A DNA stretch of 64,000 nucleotides from Prevotellamassilia timonensis (GCF_900106785.1 NZ_LT629839.1:42195-106194); one strand, 5' to 3'. Positions 43,793 through 52,989 are shown, counted from the first letter of the stretch. Translations and numbers: made by a program. Notes: a model not told the origin generated them from the letters alone.

Positions 43793-44752
43793 CTACAGCC
43801 ACCTCACCGAGCGGTGCAAGTTCCGTCCCTTCTTGCCAAGGTTAAGGTCCAGGCGGTAGCCCAGTGTAATTTCGTGCTGTCCGGCGCCCAGCCCCATGCC
43901 CGACGTGTTAGCCTCGTACGAGTAGCCAAGGTCCACGCCATGAAACATGCCGCCCACAAAGCCCGTCACCGAGTGTTGCGGACTGTAGCCAAGACCGCAG
44001 TACAGCCGTTTCTTTTGATGCGCATATTGCAGCCGCGCCGTAATGTCCGCCCTGAAAGCCGTGCCATCGTAGCGCAACATGGTAGAGGGTGTTATAGTAA
44101 ATAACGGACTTCGCAGCCGAATATTGTATGCCGCCGTCAAATTATATAAAGCTTTTACCTTCAGCTCGTTCGTTTCGCCCATCGTCACCGTGGGCGAAGT
44201 CACGTGCTGCATGGCCAGTCCCACCTGCCAGCGCCGGTGTGCGTAGTACAGGCCCACCGAGGCATCAAACTTCGATCCGTCAAGGTCAGTAGTAGGAAAA
44301 GCCGGGTCATTGGCGTCGCCCAGATCAGCCTTGGAACCTTTAAGACTCTCGTTCAGCATGTCCGCCTCGGCACCGATGCTCAGTGTGCCGCCCCACAGCT
44401 TGAAGTGGTAAGCATACTGCACGCTGAACCGCTTGTGGCTGAACAAGCCGAAAGCATCGTTCATAAAGTACACCCCCACGCCGTGCCGTGTCTTGCCCAG
44501 CTGAAAGGCCATGTCAGCCCCGGCATACATGGTAGAGCCGCCATCTTCGTAGCCAGCGGCATGAGTCTGCAGGGCCGCGTTGATGTTGAGTTGCGGAGTG
44601 CGTCCCACGGCAGCGGGGTTAAACTGCGGTTCAACCAGCCAGTAGTGCGACAGTGCAGGGTCCTGCTGCGCCCATGCCACATTGCCCGTGGCCGCAAGGG
44701 CTACGAGCACACCTATAATATATATATATGTGCGTGTGAGGCGTTGGTGCAT
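43793..44752 (-). CDS. porP: PorP/SprF family type IX secretion outer-membrane protein
   Basis: A 319-aa beta-barrel protein with a signal peptide (ending NVAWAQ) and the typical start QQDPALSHYWLVEPQFNPAAVG. Repeated aromatic strand motifs run to the end. PorP/SprF proteins are outer-membrane parts of the type IX system, often paired with specific cargo. It is the first gene of the por/gld cluster but is 585 bp from gldK, with repeats between. Confidence 0.92.
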   Translation of the reverse strand: MHQRLTRTYIYIIGVLVALAATGNVAWAQQDPALSHYWLVEPQFNPAAVGRTPQLNINAALQTHAAGYEDGGSTMYAGADMAFQLGKTRHGVGVYFMNDAFGLFSHKRFSVQYAYHFKLWGGTLSIGAEADMLNESLKGSKADLGDANDPAFPTTDLDGSKFDASVGLYYAHRRWQVGLAMQHVTSPTVTMGETNELKVKALYNLTAAYNIRLRSPLFTITPSTMLRYDGTAFRADITARLQYAHQKKRLYCGLGYSPQHSVTGFVGGMFHGVDLGYSYEANTSGMGLGAGQHEITLGYRLDLNLGKKGRNLHRSVRWL

Positions 44753-44845
44753 CTCAGTTTAGTTGCGGGTGTCAGCTCTATTGTTTTATAATTTTCATTG
44801 TCACATTTGTCACGGTGCTTTGTCAAGGCCGTACCATGTGCGCTG

Positions 44846-44853
44846 CAAAGTTA
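44846..44853 (-). promoter_or_regulatory. Candidate porP promoter (-7 box)
   Basis: On the minus strand TAACTTTG fits TAnnTTTG, 94 bp before the porP start. No strong -33 TTTG is seen at normal spacing. Confidence 0.4.
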
Positions 44854-44973
44854 ATATTAAATGCCGAAGTATGTTGTGCGCGGGCGGATTTTCAGTTGCG
44901 GGAGTGCGGATTTTTTGTTGCTCCGTGTGAAAAATCGCTCGCTCGGCTCGGTGTGGCTGCTGTGCTAATGTGT

Positions 44974-45330
44974 AGACGCCGTAGCGTGTCTTGGCAGCCG
45001 CTAACGCGGTAAACATAAGAACATAAGGACATAAGAACATAAGATAACGTTCGTGTTAGCCGCTTACCGCGGGAACATAAGAACATAAGTTTGCATAAGA
45101 AACATACAAGGCCGCTGCGCGGCTGACGGCCACGGACTACCGTCCGGGTGGCCTCAAGAAACATAAGGGCTGACGCCGTAGTATTACATATAGTAACGCT
45201 ACGGCGTCAGCCCTTATGTCCTTATGTTCTTATGTTCTTCTGTTTGCCGCGTTAGCGGCTACCCAGCCACGCTACGGCGTCAGCCCTTATGCCCTTATGT
45301 TCTTATGTTTCCCGCGTTAGCGGCTGCCCA
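44974..45330. repeat. Family B mosaic palindrome, copy 7
   Basis: A near-symmetric copy with core hairpin at about 45168-45215 (loop ATTACATATAGTAAC). It closely matches copy 4. Lies between divergent porP and the PCMD gene, so this family is not limited to convergent gaps. Confidence 0.9.
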
Positions 45331-45441
45331 TCAGTCCATTAGCCCACACGCCATTTCCCTCAAAAAAGCGGTAAATACCGATTTTACCGGTATTATCCGC
45401 CTTGATTATCAGCACGTATATACCCATTAGTATTTTTTTTG

Positions 45442-45449
45442 TAACTTTG
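45442..45449 (+). promoter_or_regulatory. Candidate promoter of the PCMD gene (-7 box)
   Basis: TAACTTTG preceded by a run of T, 117 bp before the start at 45566. The -33 element is not clear. Confidence 0.4.
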
Positions 45450-45565
45450 CACCCGGAGAAAAAGGGGATAGCACGCGTTGTGCCTGTAACACCGACATAA
45501 CGTACAAAATCTTCTACTTAACTACACACGATTACACATTACACACATACAATTTTGACTGACTG

Positions 45566-46756
45566 ATGAAACGCATAATACTGTTCATGCAGGCGGCACT
45601 GCTGCTCTGCACCCTCAACTCGTGCATACAGGACGAACCACTCAATGCCGAGTGCGACATAACGGGGGTGGACACACTGTGGCTGCAGCAAAACCGCAGC
45701 TTGATAAAGGGTAATCCGCGTATAGACAACAACCGCGTGTCGTTTACTGTGCCTTATGATGCCGACCGTTCGGCCCTTGCCCCCAAATTCTATCTTACCC
45801 CGGGCGCACACCTTACGGCTATGGTTGAAGGGGTGGAGGTGGCAGATGCCAACGGCATGACGCGCGACTTCAATACACCGCAAACCTATACTGCCCATTC
45901 GGAGGACGGCCAATGGAGCAAGCCCTACGAGGTGACCTTTGAACTTGAGGCACGGCCGGTTGAGAAGTGGGCACTCGACTTTGAAAACTTTGAGCTCGAC
46001 CCCTCGGGACGTTACCAAGTTTGGTTCGAGATGGACGCCAACGATGCCAGCAATCCGCGCCGCAACTATTGGGCGTCGGGCAATCCGGGCTACAACCTTA
46101 CGGGGCTTGGTTCGTCGCCAGAGGTGTTCCCCACTACGGCGGCTGAGGGGGGCGTGTCGGGCAAGTGTATAAAGCTCGAGACTAAAGACACTGGTATGTA
46201 TGGCATGAACACCAGACCCAAGATGCCTATTGCAGCCGGCAACCTGTTCATTGGTGAGTTCGAGCTGAGCAAGGCATCGCGCTTCCCGCGCAAGGCCACC
46301 AAGTTTGGTCTGCCATTGGTGCGCAAAAAGCCCGTCACGCTCGAGGGCTACTACAAATATAAGGCCGGTGCCAAATTTACCGATGCCAAGAAAAAGGTGC
46401 AGCCCACCATGCACGACACGGCCGACATCTATGCTGTGGTGTATGAGATTGACCCCGACAATTTTGTGCCACTCGATGGCGACAACATACTTACTGCCTC
46501 AAACATAGCCCTTATGGCACGCATCGACAAGCCCGCAGAATTTGAGGGCGACATGTCGGAGCTTGCGGCTGCAGACTGGGTGCACTTTAGCGAACCCTTC
46601 AAACCTATGAACGGTAAGGAATTTGACGCAGAGCGTTTGGCCCGCGGCGGCTATGCCATAGCCATTGTCATGACCTCGAGCCGCCAGGGTGCCTACTTTG
46701 AGGGCGCTATTGGTTCAACGCTCTATGTAGACCAGCTGCGCGTGGTGTATGAGTAG
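45566..46756 (+). CDS. PCMD-domain surface lipoprotein
   Basis: A 396-aa lipoprotein (lipobox LNSC, Cys20). After an Ig-like N-terminal region (about 25-130, ending EVTFELE), residues ~135-396 fit the PCMD family (putative carbohydrate metabolism domain): LDFENFELD, GVSGKCIKLETKD, IAAGNLFIGEFEL and the closing STLYVDQLRVVYE. Such proteins are thought to bind glycans at the cell surface, but no ligand can be read here. Probably monocistronic; the downstream toxin-antitoxin pair begins 42 bp later. Confidence 0.85.
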   Translation: MKRIILFMQAALLLCTLNSCIQDEPLNAECDITGVDTLWLQQNRSLIKGNPRIDNNRVSFTVPYDADRSALAPKFYLTPGAHLTAMVEGVEVADANGMTRDFNTPQTYTAHSEDGQWSKPYEVTFELEARPVEKWALDFENFELDPSGRYQVWFEMDANDASNPRRNYWASGNPGYNLTGLGSSPEVFPTTAAEGGVSGKCIKLETKDTGMYGMNTRPKMPIAAGNLFIGEFELSKASRFPRKATKFGLPLVRKKPVTLEGYYKYKAGAKFTDAKKKVQPTMHDTADIYAVVYEIDPDNFVPLDGDNILTASNIALMARIDKPAEFEGDMSELAAADWVHFSEPFKPMNGKEFDAERLARGGYAIAIVMTSSRQGAYFEGAIGSTLYVDQLRVVYE

Positions 46757-46798
46757 TGGGAAGAGTGAAATTTGATCATTTAATATATTATCGTAATT

Positions 46799-47017
46799 AT
46801 GAATATTGCATTAGACAACAATAATATTGAAACACTGTCTTTGAACATACCCAAGGACGATATCAAACTGCTCAAAGACCTGGTAAAGAAATTCGGTTGG
46901 AAAATCAATCGCAAGAAGAAAACCGGACTTGAAGAAGCCATGGACGATATCAAGCACGGACGAGTGCACGAGATAGATGATTTGGACGACTATTTTAGGA
47001 AATTTGGTGTGAAATGA
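46799..47017 (+). CDS. Antitoxin of a YafQ-type system
   Basis: A 72-aa acidic/basic protein (LSLNIPKDDIKLLKDLVKKFGW ... EIDDLDDYFRKFG). Its C-terminal part is similar to antitoxins found next to YafQ/RelE toxins in Bacteroidota, and its stop overlaps the toxin start (ATGA). The N-terminal NIP-DDIKLL segment probably forms a small DNA-binding fold. It should neutralise the toxin and autorepress the pair. Confidence 0.75.
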   Translation: MNIALDNNNIETLSLNIPKDDIKLLKDLVKKFGWKINRKKKTGLEEAMDDIKHGRVHEIDDLDDYFRKFGVK

Positions 47018-47289
47018 AGTACACTCTGAAGGAAACTAACAAGTTTAAGAAGGACGTGAAACGTTGTGTTAAGCGTGGACTTCCCTTGATAGAACTAAAA
47101 AAAGTCATGGCGTTGTTAAAGGTTGATGGCCAACTTCCGCCACAATACCGCCAGCACAAGCTCAGTGGCAATTACGACAACTGCTGGGAGTGTCACATCA
47201 AGGCCGACTGGCTGCTCGTTTGGGAAGAGCATGAAGACGAACTCGTGCTTGTAATGACTGACACTGGCTCACACGCCGACTTGTTTTAG
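47014..47289 (+). CDS. YafQ-like mRNA interferase toxin (RelE/ParE superfamily)
   Basis: A 91-aa toxin. The family pattern FKKDVKRCVKRG, LPPQYRQHKLSGNYDNCWECHIKADWLLVWEE and DTGSHADLF is clear, with likely catalytic residues His53, His66 and His87 region. YafQ cleaves mRNA on the ribosome. Overlaps the antitoxin by 4 bp; antitoxin-first order is the usual type II arrangement. Confidence 0.88.
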   Translation: MKYTLKETNKFKKDVKRCVKRGLPLIELKKVMALLKVDGQLPPQYRQHKLSGNYDNCWECHIKADWLLVWEEHEDELVLVMTDTGSHADLF

Positions 47290-47307
47290 CAAATCATCAT
47301 TCGTTCA

Positions 47308-48102
47308 ATGAAAAAGATACTACTCAGCATACTCCTGCTGCTGACCCTCATGCCCGCTGCCCAAGCGCAGAAGATGGGCGAGGCCAAAGAAACGGACACA
47401 AACTTGATAAAGGCTGCCCTGAAGGGCTGGCACGTGCGCATAGGCGCCGGTGTGAGCCTGGGCGGCACATCGCCCATGCCGCTGCCGGCCGAGATACGCA
47501 AGATTAACAGCTACAACCCCACGCTGTGCATTCAGCTCGAGGGCGCTGTGCAACGCAAGTTTGGCCCGCACTGGGGCACCATGATAGGCGTGCGCTTCGA
47601 AAACAAAGGTATGAAAACCGACGCCAAGGTGAAGAACTACCACATGGAGGCCACCAACAACAATCCGGCCGAGGGCACATCGGGCCAGGTGATAGGTGCC
47701 TGGACGGGTAATGTAAAGACCGAGGTGAATAACAATTACCTCACCTTCCCGGTGCTGGCCGTGTATGAGTTCAACGACCGTTGGCAGGTGCAGGCCGGAC
47801 CTTACTTTTCGTACCTCATCAATGGCACGTTCAAGGGCGAGGCTTACGACGGTTATATCCGCGATGGTGTGCCCACGGGCAACAAGGCCGAGATAGAGAG
47901 CGCCACTTACGACTTCAGCAACGATTTGCGCCGTTTTGCATGGGGCGTGCAGTTGGGCGGCGAGTTCAAGGCATACAAGCACTTGTCGGTGTCGGCCAAC
48001 TTGACATGGGGTTGCAACAGCATTTTCCCCTCCGACTTTTCGGCTGTGACGTTCAAGCTCTTCCCCATTTATGGCACGTTAGGGTTTAATTACCTGTTCT
48101 AA
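47308..48102 (+). CDS. Outer-membrane beta-barrel protein
   Basis: A 264-aa protein with a signal peptide (residues 1-21, AQAQ) and alternating hydrophobic/aromatic strands typical of PorT-like/OMP_b-brl_2 proteins: WGTMIGVRFENKGMKTDAKV, NYLTFPVLAVYEFNDRWQVQ, GPYFSYLINGTF and the C-terminal GTLGFNYLF with terminal Phe. No function can be assigned. It begins 18 bp after the toxin gene, but the join is probably coincidental. Confidence 0.85.
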   Translation: MKKILLSILLLLTLMPAAQAQKMGEAKETDTNLIKAALKGWHVRIGAGVSLGGTSPMPLPAEIRKINSYNPTLCIQLEGAVQRKFGPHWGTMIGVRFENKGMKTDAKVKNYHMEATNNNPAEGTSGQVIGAWTGNVKTEVNNNYLTFPVLAVYEFNDRWQVQAGPYFSYLINGTFKGEAYDGYIRDGVPTGNKAEIESATYDFSNDLRRFAWGVQLGGEFKAYKHLSVSANLTWGCNSIFPSDFSAVTFKLFPIYGTLGFNYLF

Positions 48103-48140
48103 AATAAGTTGCTTGAAAGGTGCTGCAAAAAACGCAAGCA

Positions 48141-48249
48141 CTAATGGGGGCGACGCGTCCCGCGTCGGGACAGAGAAAGGGAAGAAATACGAACCCTGCT
48201 AAATAATAGCTGCGTCTTTTCCCGACGCGAGACGCGTCGCCCCCATTAG
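48141..48249. repeat. Family A inverted-repeat element, copy 6
   Basis: Arms from 48141 (CTAATGGGGGCGACGCG) to 48249 (CCCCCATTAG). The loop is nearly the same as in copy 5. A stray CACTAATGGGGG follows at 48307-48318, perhaps a decayed arm. Confidence 0.9.
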
Positions 48250-48360
48250 TGTTAGCGTTTAGTAGTAGCGTTTATTGTAGTGTTTGGTGCTGCAAAAAAG
48301 CGCAAGCACTAATGGGGGCATTATAACCGACAACAATAACAAATATATTCATACTTTTTT

Positions 48361-50115
48361 ATGAGAAAACTTTTACTTATGGCTGTGGCCGTGTGCTGCA
48401 GTGCGCCCACTTTTGCACAGACCGACGTGCAACCCGTGGTGGGTGGCTATGAGGGCAACCTCTACGTCAATGTGGGTAGTGCCGACTATCTGGAGAACAA
48501 CGACCTGCGTATGTACGCCAAGGTGTTTGTCAATACTTCGGAGGACGCTACCGGCAAGGTTGACTTCAGCTTGCCCAACTTCTCGTTTGTGGGCATGAAA
48601 CTCGGCGACATCTTTTTGCCAACTATTGGCTTGAACGCCCAAAATGGCGTTTACACCTTTGGCGAGAATCCCGAGGTGCGTCTGACATTCAAACTCTCCG
48701 AAACGAACAGCATCTTGGCTGATGCCAAGCTTGATGAGGCCCTTTCGTATGTGAAGGGCGACAGCATCGTGGCCTACATACCCGTGCAGTGGGTGCAAAG
48801 TGAGACACAGAAGATGCCTATCGCCGTACTGTTCAAGGGCGTGCGCGTGAACCCCTACGCCTTGAGCAACTACAACTTTAATGATGCTATGCGTTGGGAG
48901 CAGAGCCGTCCGTGGGACAGCACGCATGGTTATTTTGACTGGACAACGTTGGAGGACAACGACGAATATTGGGAGCAGTCAAAATGGCAGATGGAAGACT
49001 ATACCACCCCCGACGCTTGGTGCATTTCGCACGTGATGGGCATGAACGGCATCGGTGCCACAGTGGTGGGCGCTAAGGAATTGACCAACGGCGACGAAGA
49101 AAATCCCGACTATGCGGTGCGTTTGACCAACACCCCCAACCCCTTTATGCCCACACAGGTTGTGCCGGGCTATATGACGCTCGGCACGAGCTTTGCCTCG
49201 GCCAGTGTGTCAGACCTCGGCAAGGCCGACGGTGGTACGTTTGGCGGTGTGGCCTTTACTGGCAAGCCCGACGCCATACAGTTTGACTACAGCCGCTCAC
49301 ACACACAGGCTGGCGACACACTCTATGCTGCTGAGGTGATTAACAGCGAGGAGCCTGCCACTGTGGTGGCTTACTTGTGGAAGGGCCAGTACAAGCAGGA
49401 GGCTGTGCCGGGCGAAACGAATTTTGCCGATCCTTCGACAGTGACCATGTATGGCCGCGAGCGCAACATACTCGACATCAAGACCACTACTGGCGGTGCT
49501 GCAACCAAGAGCGACGACGCGGCTTGCATAGCCAAGGTGGTGAAGAGCATTACCGGCAATGTGGAGGGCAAACTCGAAACGATGGTTGTGCCCCTCGACT
49601 ATGGCAAGTATGCCGGTACTGATGTGCAGCCCGACTCGCTGAACATCATCTTTGCGGCCAGCGACTACTTTGGCCAGCGCAGCAAGGTGGGTGCAGGCAA
49701 TGCTTTGGTGGTGGACAATGTGAAGTTGCTCTACTATCATGACATTAAGGATGCCAGCTACAACGGCGAGGGCTTTGAGTTCGGTCCCAGCCATGCTGCC
49801 GACTTCAGCACAGAGGCTTATGTGCCTGCCAACTTGCAGTTTACCAAGGTGGGCCAGGGTGCCACTGTGGAGCAGAGTTATAACGACGAGACTGGTGTGT
49901 TGACCATTACGGTGAAGGGTCAGGACGTGCGTTTCAACCCCGAGTCTGTAACGGTGTACACCATTCAGTTCGACGCTGTGAAGACTGCCATAGCAGGTGT
50001 GAAGGCTGATGCCGCTGCTGAGGTTGCCCCTGCCGTTTACGGTATTGATGGCCGCCGTTTGGCCGCTCCTGTAAAGGGTGCCAACATCATTGGTGGCAAG
50101 AAGGTAATCAAGTAA
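48361..50115 (+). CDS. Secreted calycin-like/PCMD-like protein with type IX tail
   Basis: A 584-aa protein: signal peptide (ending TFAQ, about residue 20); a calycin-like domain (about 25-165) with YEGNLYVNVGSADY and FSLPNFSFVGMKLGDIFLP; a PCMD-like jelly-roll domain (about 170-470) with DGGTFGGVAFTGKPDAIQFD and TVVAYLWKGQYK; and a C-terminal segment ending VYGIDGRRLAAPVKGANIIG followed by GKKVIK, resembling short type IX sorting tails. Likely exported by the por/gld system encoded nearby. It is paralogous to the next gene in part. The ligand is unknown. Confidence 0.83.
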   Translation: MRKLLLMAVAVCCSAPTFAQTDVQPVVGGYEGNLYVNVGSADYLENNDLRMYAKVFVNTSEDATGKVDFSLPNFSFVGMKLGDIFLPTIGLNAQNGVYTFGENPEVRLTFKLSETNSILADAKLDEALSYVKGDSIVAYIPVQWVQSETQKMPIAVLFKGVRVNPYALSNYNFNDAMRWEQSRPWDSTHGYFDWTTLEDNDEYWEQSKWQMEDYTTPDAWCISHVMGMNGIGATVVGAKELTNGDEENPDYAVRLTNTPNPFMPTQVVPGYMTLGTSFASASVSDLGKADGGTFGGVAFTGKPDAIQFDYSRSHTQAGDTLYAAEVINSEEPATVVAYLWKGQYKQEAVPGETNFADPSTVTMYGRERNILDIKTTTGGAATKSDDAACIAKVVKSITGNVEGKLETMVVPLDYGKYAGTDVQPDSLNIIFAASDYFGQRSKVGAGNALVVDNVKLLYYHDIKDASYNGEGFEFGPSHAADFSTEAYVPANLQFTKVGQGATVEQSYNDETGVLTITVKGQDVRFNPESVTVYTIQFDAVKTAIAGVKADAAAEVAPAVYGIDGRRLAAPVKGANIIGGKKVIK

Positions 50116-50206
50116 TTAACAACAAAACAATAACAACAATGGGGCTGTGCCAGGCCGGTGCAAACCTTGCGCTTGGCGCAGCCCCTTTTTAACGCAAAAC
50201 AAAACA

Positions 50207-52513
50207 ATGAAAAAACAACTTTTGACGCTCGCGTTGCTGGCTGTGGCTGGCACGGCGGGGGCGCAGCAATTGCCGAATGGTAGTTTTGATGAGGGTAATT
50301 GGGTGGATTGTGTGCCTTGGACAAGTGACGGTAACACTTCCAAATATGGTAATCAACCTAAATCATGGAAAATTTCGAATGTAATTGGATTTTGGGACCA
50401 AGGAAAAACTATTGTCGGGAAAGATGACGCAAAAGGCAGAACTGGAAAAGCTGTGTGCGTTTATAATTCTCCCAATACCGCTTCATCGAAAGGAGCAATT
50501 GTTCCAGGTTACGTAACATTGGGCACGCCTTGGAATACTGCAATAGCTCCCGACGAAACTGGAAAAGATGGTGGTACATTCGGTGGAATTAGTTTTAAGA
50601 ACAAGCCCGATGCACTTCGTTTCTACTATAAGAGGAGTGTTACTGGTACAAATACACGTTCTTCAGTAGTTGCTTATTTGTGGAATGGAACTACGACACA
50701 AAAAAAAGTTCCTGGAAATATTGGTTTTACTGTGAAGAAAGTCGACATGGCTGATCGTGACATTAATGTCCTCAAGATGTCAAGAGTCGGTCATCAAGGA
50801 GGTTCTCTTATCGGTGAACATAAACTTATTGCAAAGATAGAGTCGTATACGACAGAGCAACCTACGGAATGGACAGAATGGACGATACCTTTTGACTATG
50901 TTGCAGAAAACATTGGTGAAACACCAGAGAAGATAAATGTCATATTTGCTGCAAGTGATTATTTCAATTCTTCAAATGTGACTGATGGCGTTTCTATGAG
51001 CATTGATGATGTAGAACTCGTATATTACAGTACATTGAGCAGTCTGAAGGTAAATGGAACAGACATCAAATTGCAAGATGGCGTGTACGAATACAACGGA
51101 GTCGGTTCTATAGCAAAAGATTGTGTTGTGGCTACCCCTACAAGTCAGTTTGCTACGGTTGCTTATAGCTGTGATAAGAATGTGGTAACTGTTACAGTAA
51201 CTGCGAACGATGGAACATCAAAGGAATACAAAGTGGTGTTCCCCAGTGCAGAGGGTATAGCTACCAACTACAAGAACCAAATCAATGTTGATTTTGCAAG
51301 AAACGTTACATCAAGTGCCAATGATGTTGTAATATCTGCGAACAGCGATAATACAATCAATTTTAAGTTGAACAACTTCGCATTCGCGGGTAAGGTGGTA
51401 GGCGACATACTCGTGCCTAATGTGCAAATAGCGTGGAATGGTGATAAGGTACATTTGACAAGCAAGCAAAACATCACGATCGAAAGTGAGGCATTTGCAG
51501 GTCTTAAAGATATGCCGATGACACTTGATGCTGATGTTGACAAATATAAAAATTTGACGGCATCGCTTGATATCACGTGGAACTCGCAAAAGATAGGTGT
51601 CAGCGTGTGTAAGATGCCATTCGATTATTCTATAGATGGTACGGCACTGACCATAAAGAATGGTGAAGTAAAGGCAGCTGATTATTCGACCAACCTTGTT
51701 GCAGGTTTGGCTATGGGTATGACAAGTATAGACCTTAGTGGGGTTACAATTGCCGATGAGAATTTTTATGACAATGTTGTAGCTGCATATGGGAACAATG
51801 CTGTATATTTCGTAGGAAACAACAACGTTGAAGGTGATAACATTGTAAAGAATGGCAAAGCACAGACTCTGACATTGATAGACGAAGATGAAAGCATGCC
51901 ATTTGGTAGCGCGTTTGACTTCACTGCCACAGCAGTAAGCTATGACCGAGCATTTAACACAGAGGACAACTATGTGCAGAGCTTTGTATTGCCCTTCGGC
52001 TTTACTGTGCCCGCTGGTACTACGGTGGCTGAACTCAGCAGCGTGAATGGTGACAACCTCGTGTTCAAGCCCGTGGCTGAGACAGTGGCCAACAAGCCTT
52101 ACTTGGTGGTGACTAATGATGGTGAATTTATCAACAAGCTGACAAATGTGCAGGTGAAGGCTACTACTGGTGCCGACCTGACTACTACCGTGGATGGTGT
52201 AAGCCACATTGGTTCGTACACTGCTCAGAATGTAACAGACGTGTATGGCTATGCTAATGGCAAGTTTGTAAAGGCTAACACTGGTTCGGTTAAGCCCTTC
52301 CGCACTTATATCAAGGTGGCAGGCACACAGGCTGCTCCCATGGCTTTCGGTGTGAACATTGAGGGTACTGTAACGGGCATCAACAATGCCACTACTGCTG
52401 CCACAGCCAAGGAGGCTATCTACAACCTGCAGGGCGTGCGCGTGAGCGGTGACTTGAAGCACCTGACAAAGGGTGTGTACATTGTGAACGGCCAGAAGGT
52501 GGTAGTGAAGTAA
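50207..52513 (+). CDS. Secreted PCMD-like/calycin-like protein with type IX tail
   Basis: A 768-aa protein starting MKKQLLTLALL (50207), signal peptide to about residue 20. A PCMD-like domain (about 20-280) comes first (DGGTFGGISFKNKPDALRFY, SSVVAYLWNGTT), then a calycin-like domain (about 360-500; FKLNNFAFAGKVVGDILVP), then a beta-rich region and a tail ending AIYNLQGVRVSG ... KGVYIVNGQKVVVK, a good type IX-like end. The domain order is the reverse of the upstream gene. Codons 30-595 are clearly more AT-rich than both ends of the gene. Confidence 0.82.
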   Translation: MKKQLLTLALLAVAGTAGAQQLPNGSFDEGNWVDCVPWTSDGNTSKYGNQPKSWKISNVIGFWDQGKTIVGKDDAKGRTGKAVCVYNSPNTASSKGAIVPGYVTLGTPWNTAIAPDETGKDGGTFGGISFKNKPDALRFYYKRSVTGTNTRSSVVAYLWNGTTTQKKVPGNIGFTVKKVDMADRDINVLKMSRVGHQGGSLIGEHKLIAKIESYTTEQPTEWTEWTIPFDYVAENIGETPEKINVIFAASDYFNSSNVTDGVSMSIDDVELVYYSTLSSLKVNGTDIKLQDGVYEYNGVGSIAKDCVVATPTSQFATVAYSCDKNVVTVTVTANDGTSKEYKVVFPSAEGIATNYKNQINVDFARNVTSSANDVVISANSDNTINFKLNNFAFAGKVVGDILVPNVQIAWNGDKVHLTSKQNITIESEAFAGLKDMPMTLDADVDKYKNLTASLDITWNSQKIGVSVCKMPFDYSIDGTALTIKNGEVKAADYSTNLVAGLAMGMTSIDLSGVTIADENFYDNVVAAYGNNAVYFVGNNNVEGDNIVKNGKAQTLTLIDEDESMPFGSAFDFTATAVSYDRAFNTEDNYVQSFVLPFGFTVPAGTTVAELSSVNGDNLVFKPVAETVANKPYLVVTNDGEFINKLTNVQVKATTGADLTTTVDGVSHIGSYTAQNVTDVYGYANGKFVKANTGSVKPFRTYIKVAGTQAAPMAFGVNIEGTVTGINNATTAATAKEAIYNLQGVRVSGDLKHLTKGVYIVNGQKVVVK

Positions 52514-52537
52514 CACATAATAATATAAAGAAAGACA

Positions 52538-52708
52538 ATGAAAAAGACATATATGCGCCCCGAGGGCACTGTAATACAGCTCTGCATGGAGCAGCACATT
52601 CTTGACGGTTCGATTACGGCTAACACTTCACAGGCCGACGCCCAGGACAATGTGGAGTTTGAATCGGCCGCCAAGGGCTGGGGCAGCGAAAGCTGGAGCG
52701 AGGAGTAA
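52538..52708 (+). CDS. 56-aa small protein of the MKKTY-P-E type
   Basis: ATG at 52538, stop 52706-52708. The N-terminal half MKKTYMRPEGTVIQLCMEQH with ILDGSI resembles the start of many short Bacteroidales proteins of unknown function that begin MKKxYxxPxxxV and have a Leu/Gly/Ser turn; the C-terminal half is acidic and rich in Gly, Ser, Trp and Glu (GWGSESWSEE). It has no signal peptide or membrane segment. It lies 24 bp after the large cargo gene, so it is probably in the same transcript. Its overall design (conserved leader, variable tail) is precursor-peptide-like, but no modifying enzyme is adjacent. Confidence 0.7.
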   Translation: MKKTYMRPEGTVIQLCMEQHILDGSITANTSQADAQDNVEFESAAKGWGSESWSEE

Positions 52709-52745
52709 AGGCGCTCATTAAGCTTTAGCTCAAAACTCAAGCATA

Positions 52746-52826
52746 AATGGGGGCGATGCGTCCCGCATCGGGGTAAAAGGGGGTTGCACTCTCTTTGCCC
52801 CGGCGCGAGGGGTGTCGCCCCCATTG
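52746..52826. repeat. Family A inverted-repeat element, degenerate copy 7
   Basis: Shortened and mutated arms (AATGGGGGCGATGCGTCCCG; CGCGAGGGGTGTCGCCCCCATT) with a short loop. Lies after the 56-aa gene. Confidence 0.75.
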
Positions 52827-52842
52827 GTGTTTTTTGGGGGGT

Positions 52843-52940
52843 GGGGCATAATGGGCATATTGGGCATAATAGGCACATTAGGCATATTAGGCATATTAGG
52901 CAATGGGCATAATAGGCTTGATAGGCATAATGGGCTTGAT
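52843..52940 (+). repeat. GGCATA(T/A)TA short-period repeat, block 1
   Basis: About ten units of GGGCATAAT/AGGCATATT/AGGCATAAT with 9-10 bp spacing. Matches a second block at 54976. Confidence 0.85.
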
Positions 52941-52943
52941 AAC

Positions 52944-52989
52944 ACAGCCCGCTCGCACATTTTTTTGAAAAAAAGTGCGTGCGGGCTGT
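52944..52989 (+). terminator. Strong hairpin before the ECF sigma gene
   Basis: ACAGCCCGC-CGCAC-TTTTTTT pairs with AAAAAAA-GTGCG-GCGGGCTGT, a nearly perfect stem of about 21 bp with a very small loop, followed by AACTTTTT. It should end transcription from the cargo genes, or act as a leader structure 43 bp before the sigma-factor start. Confidence 0.65.
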
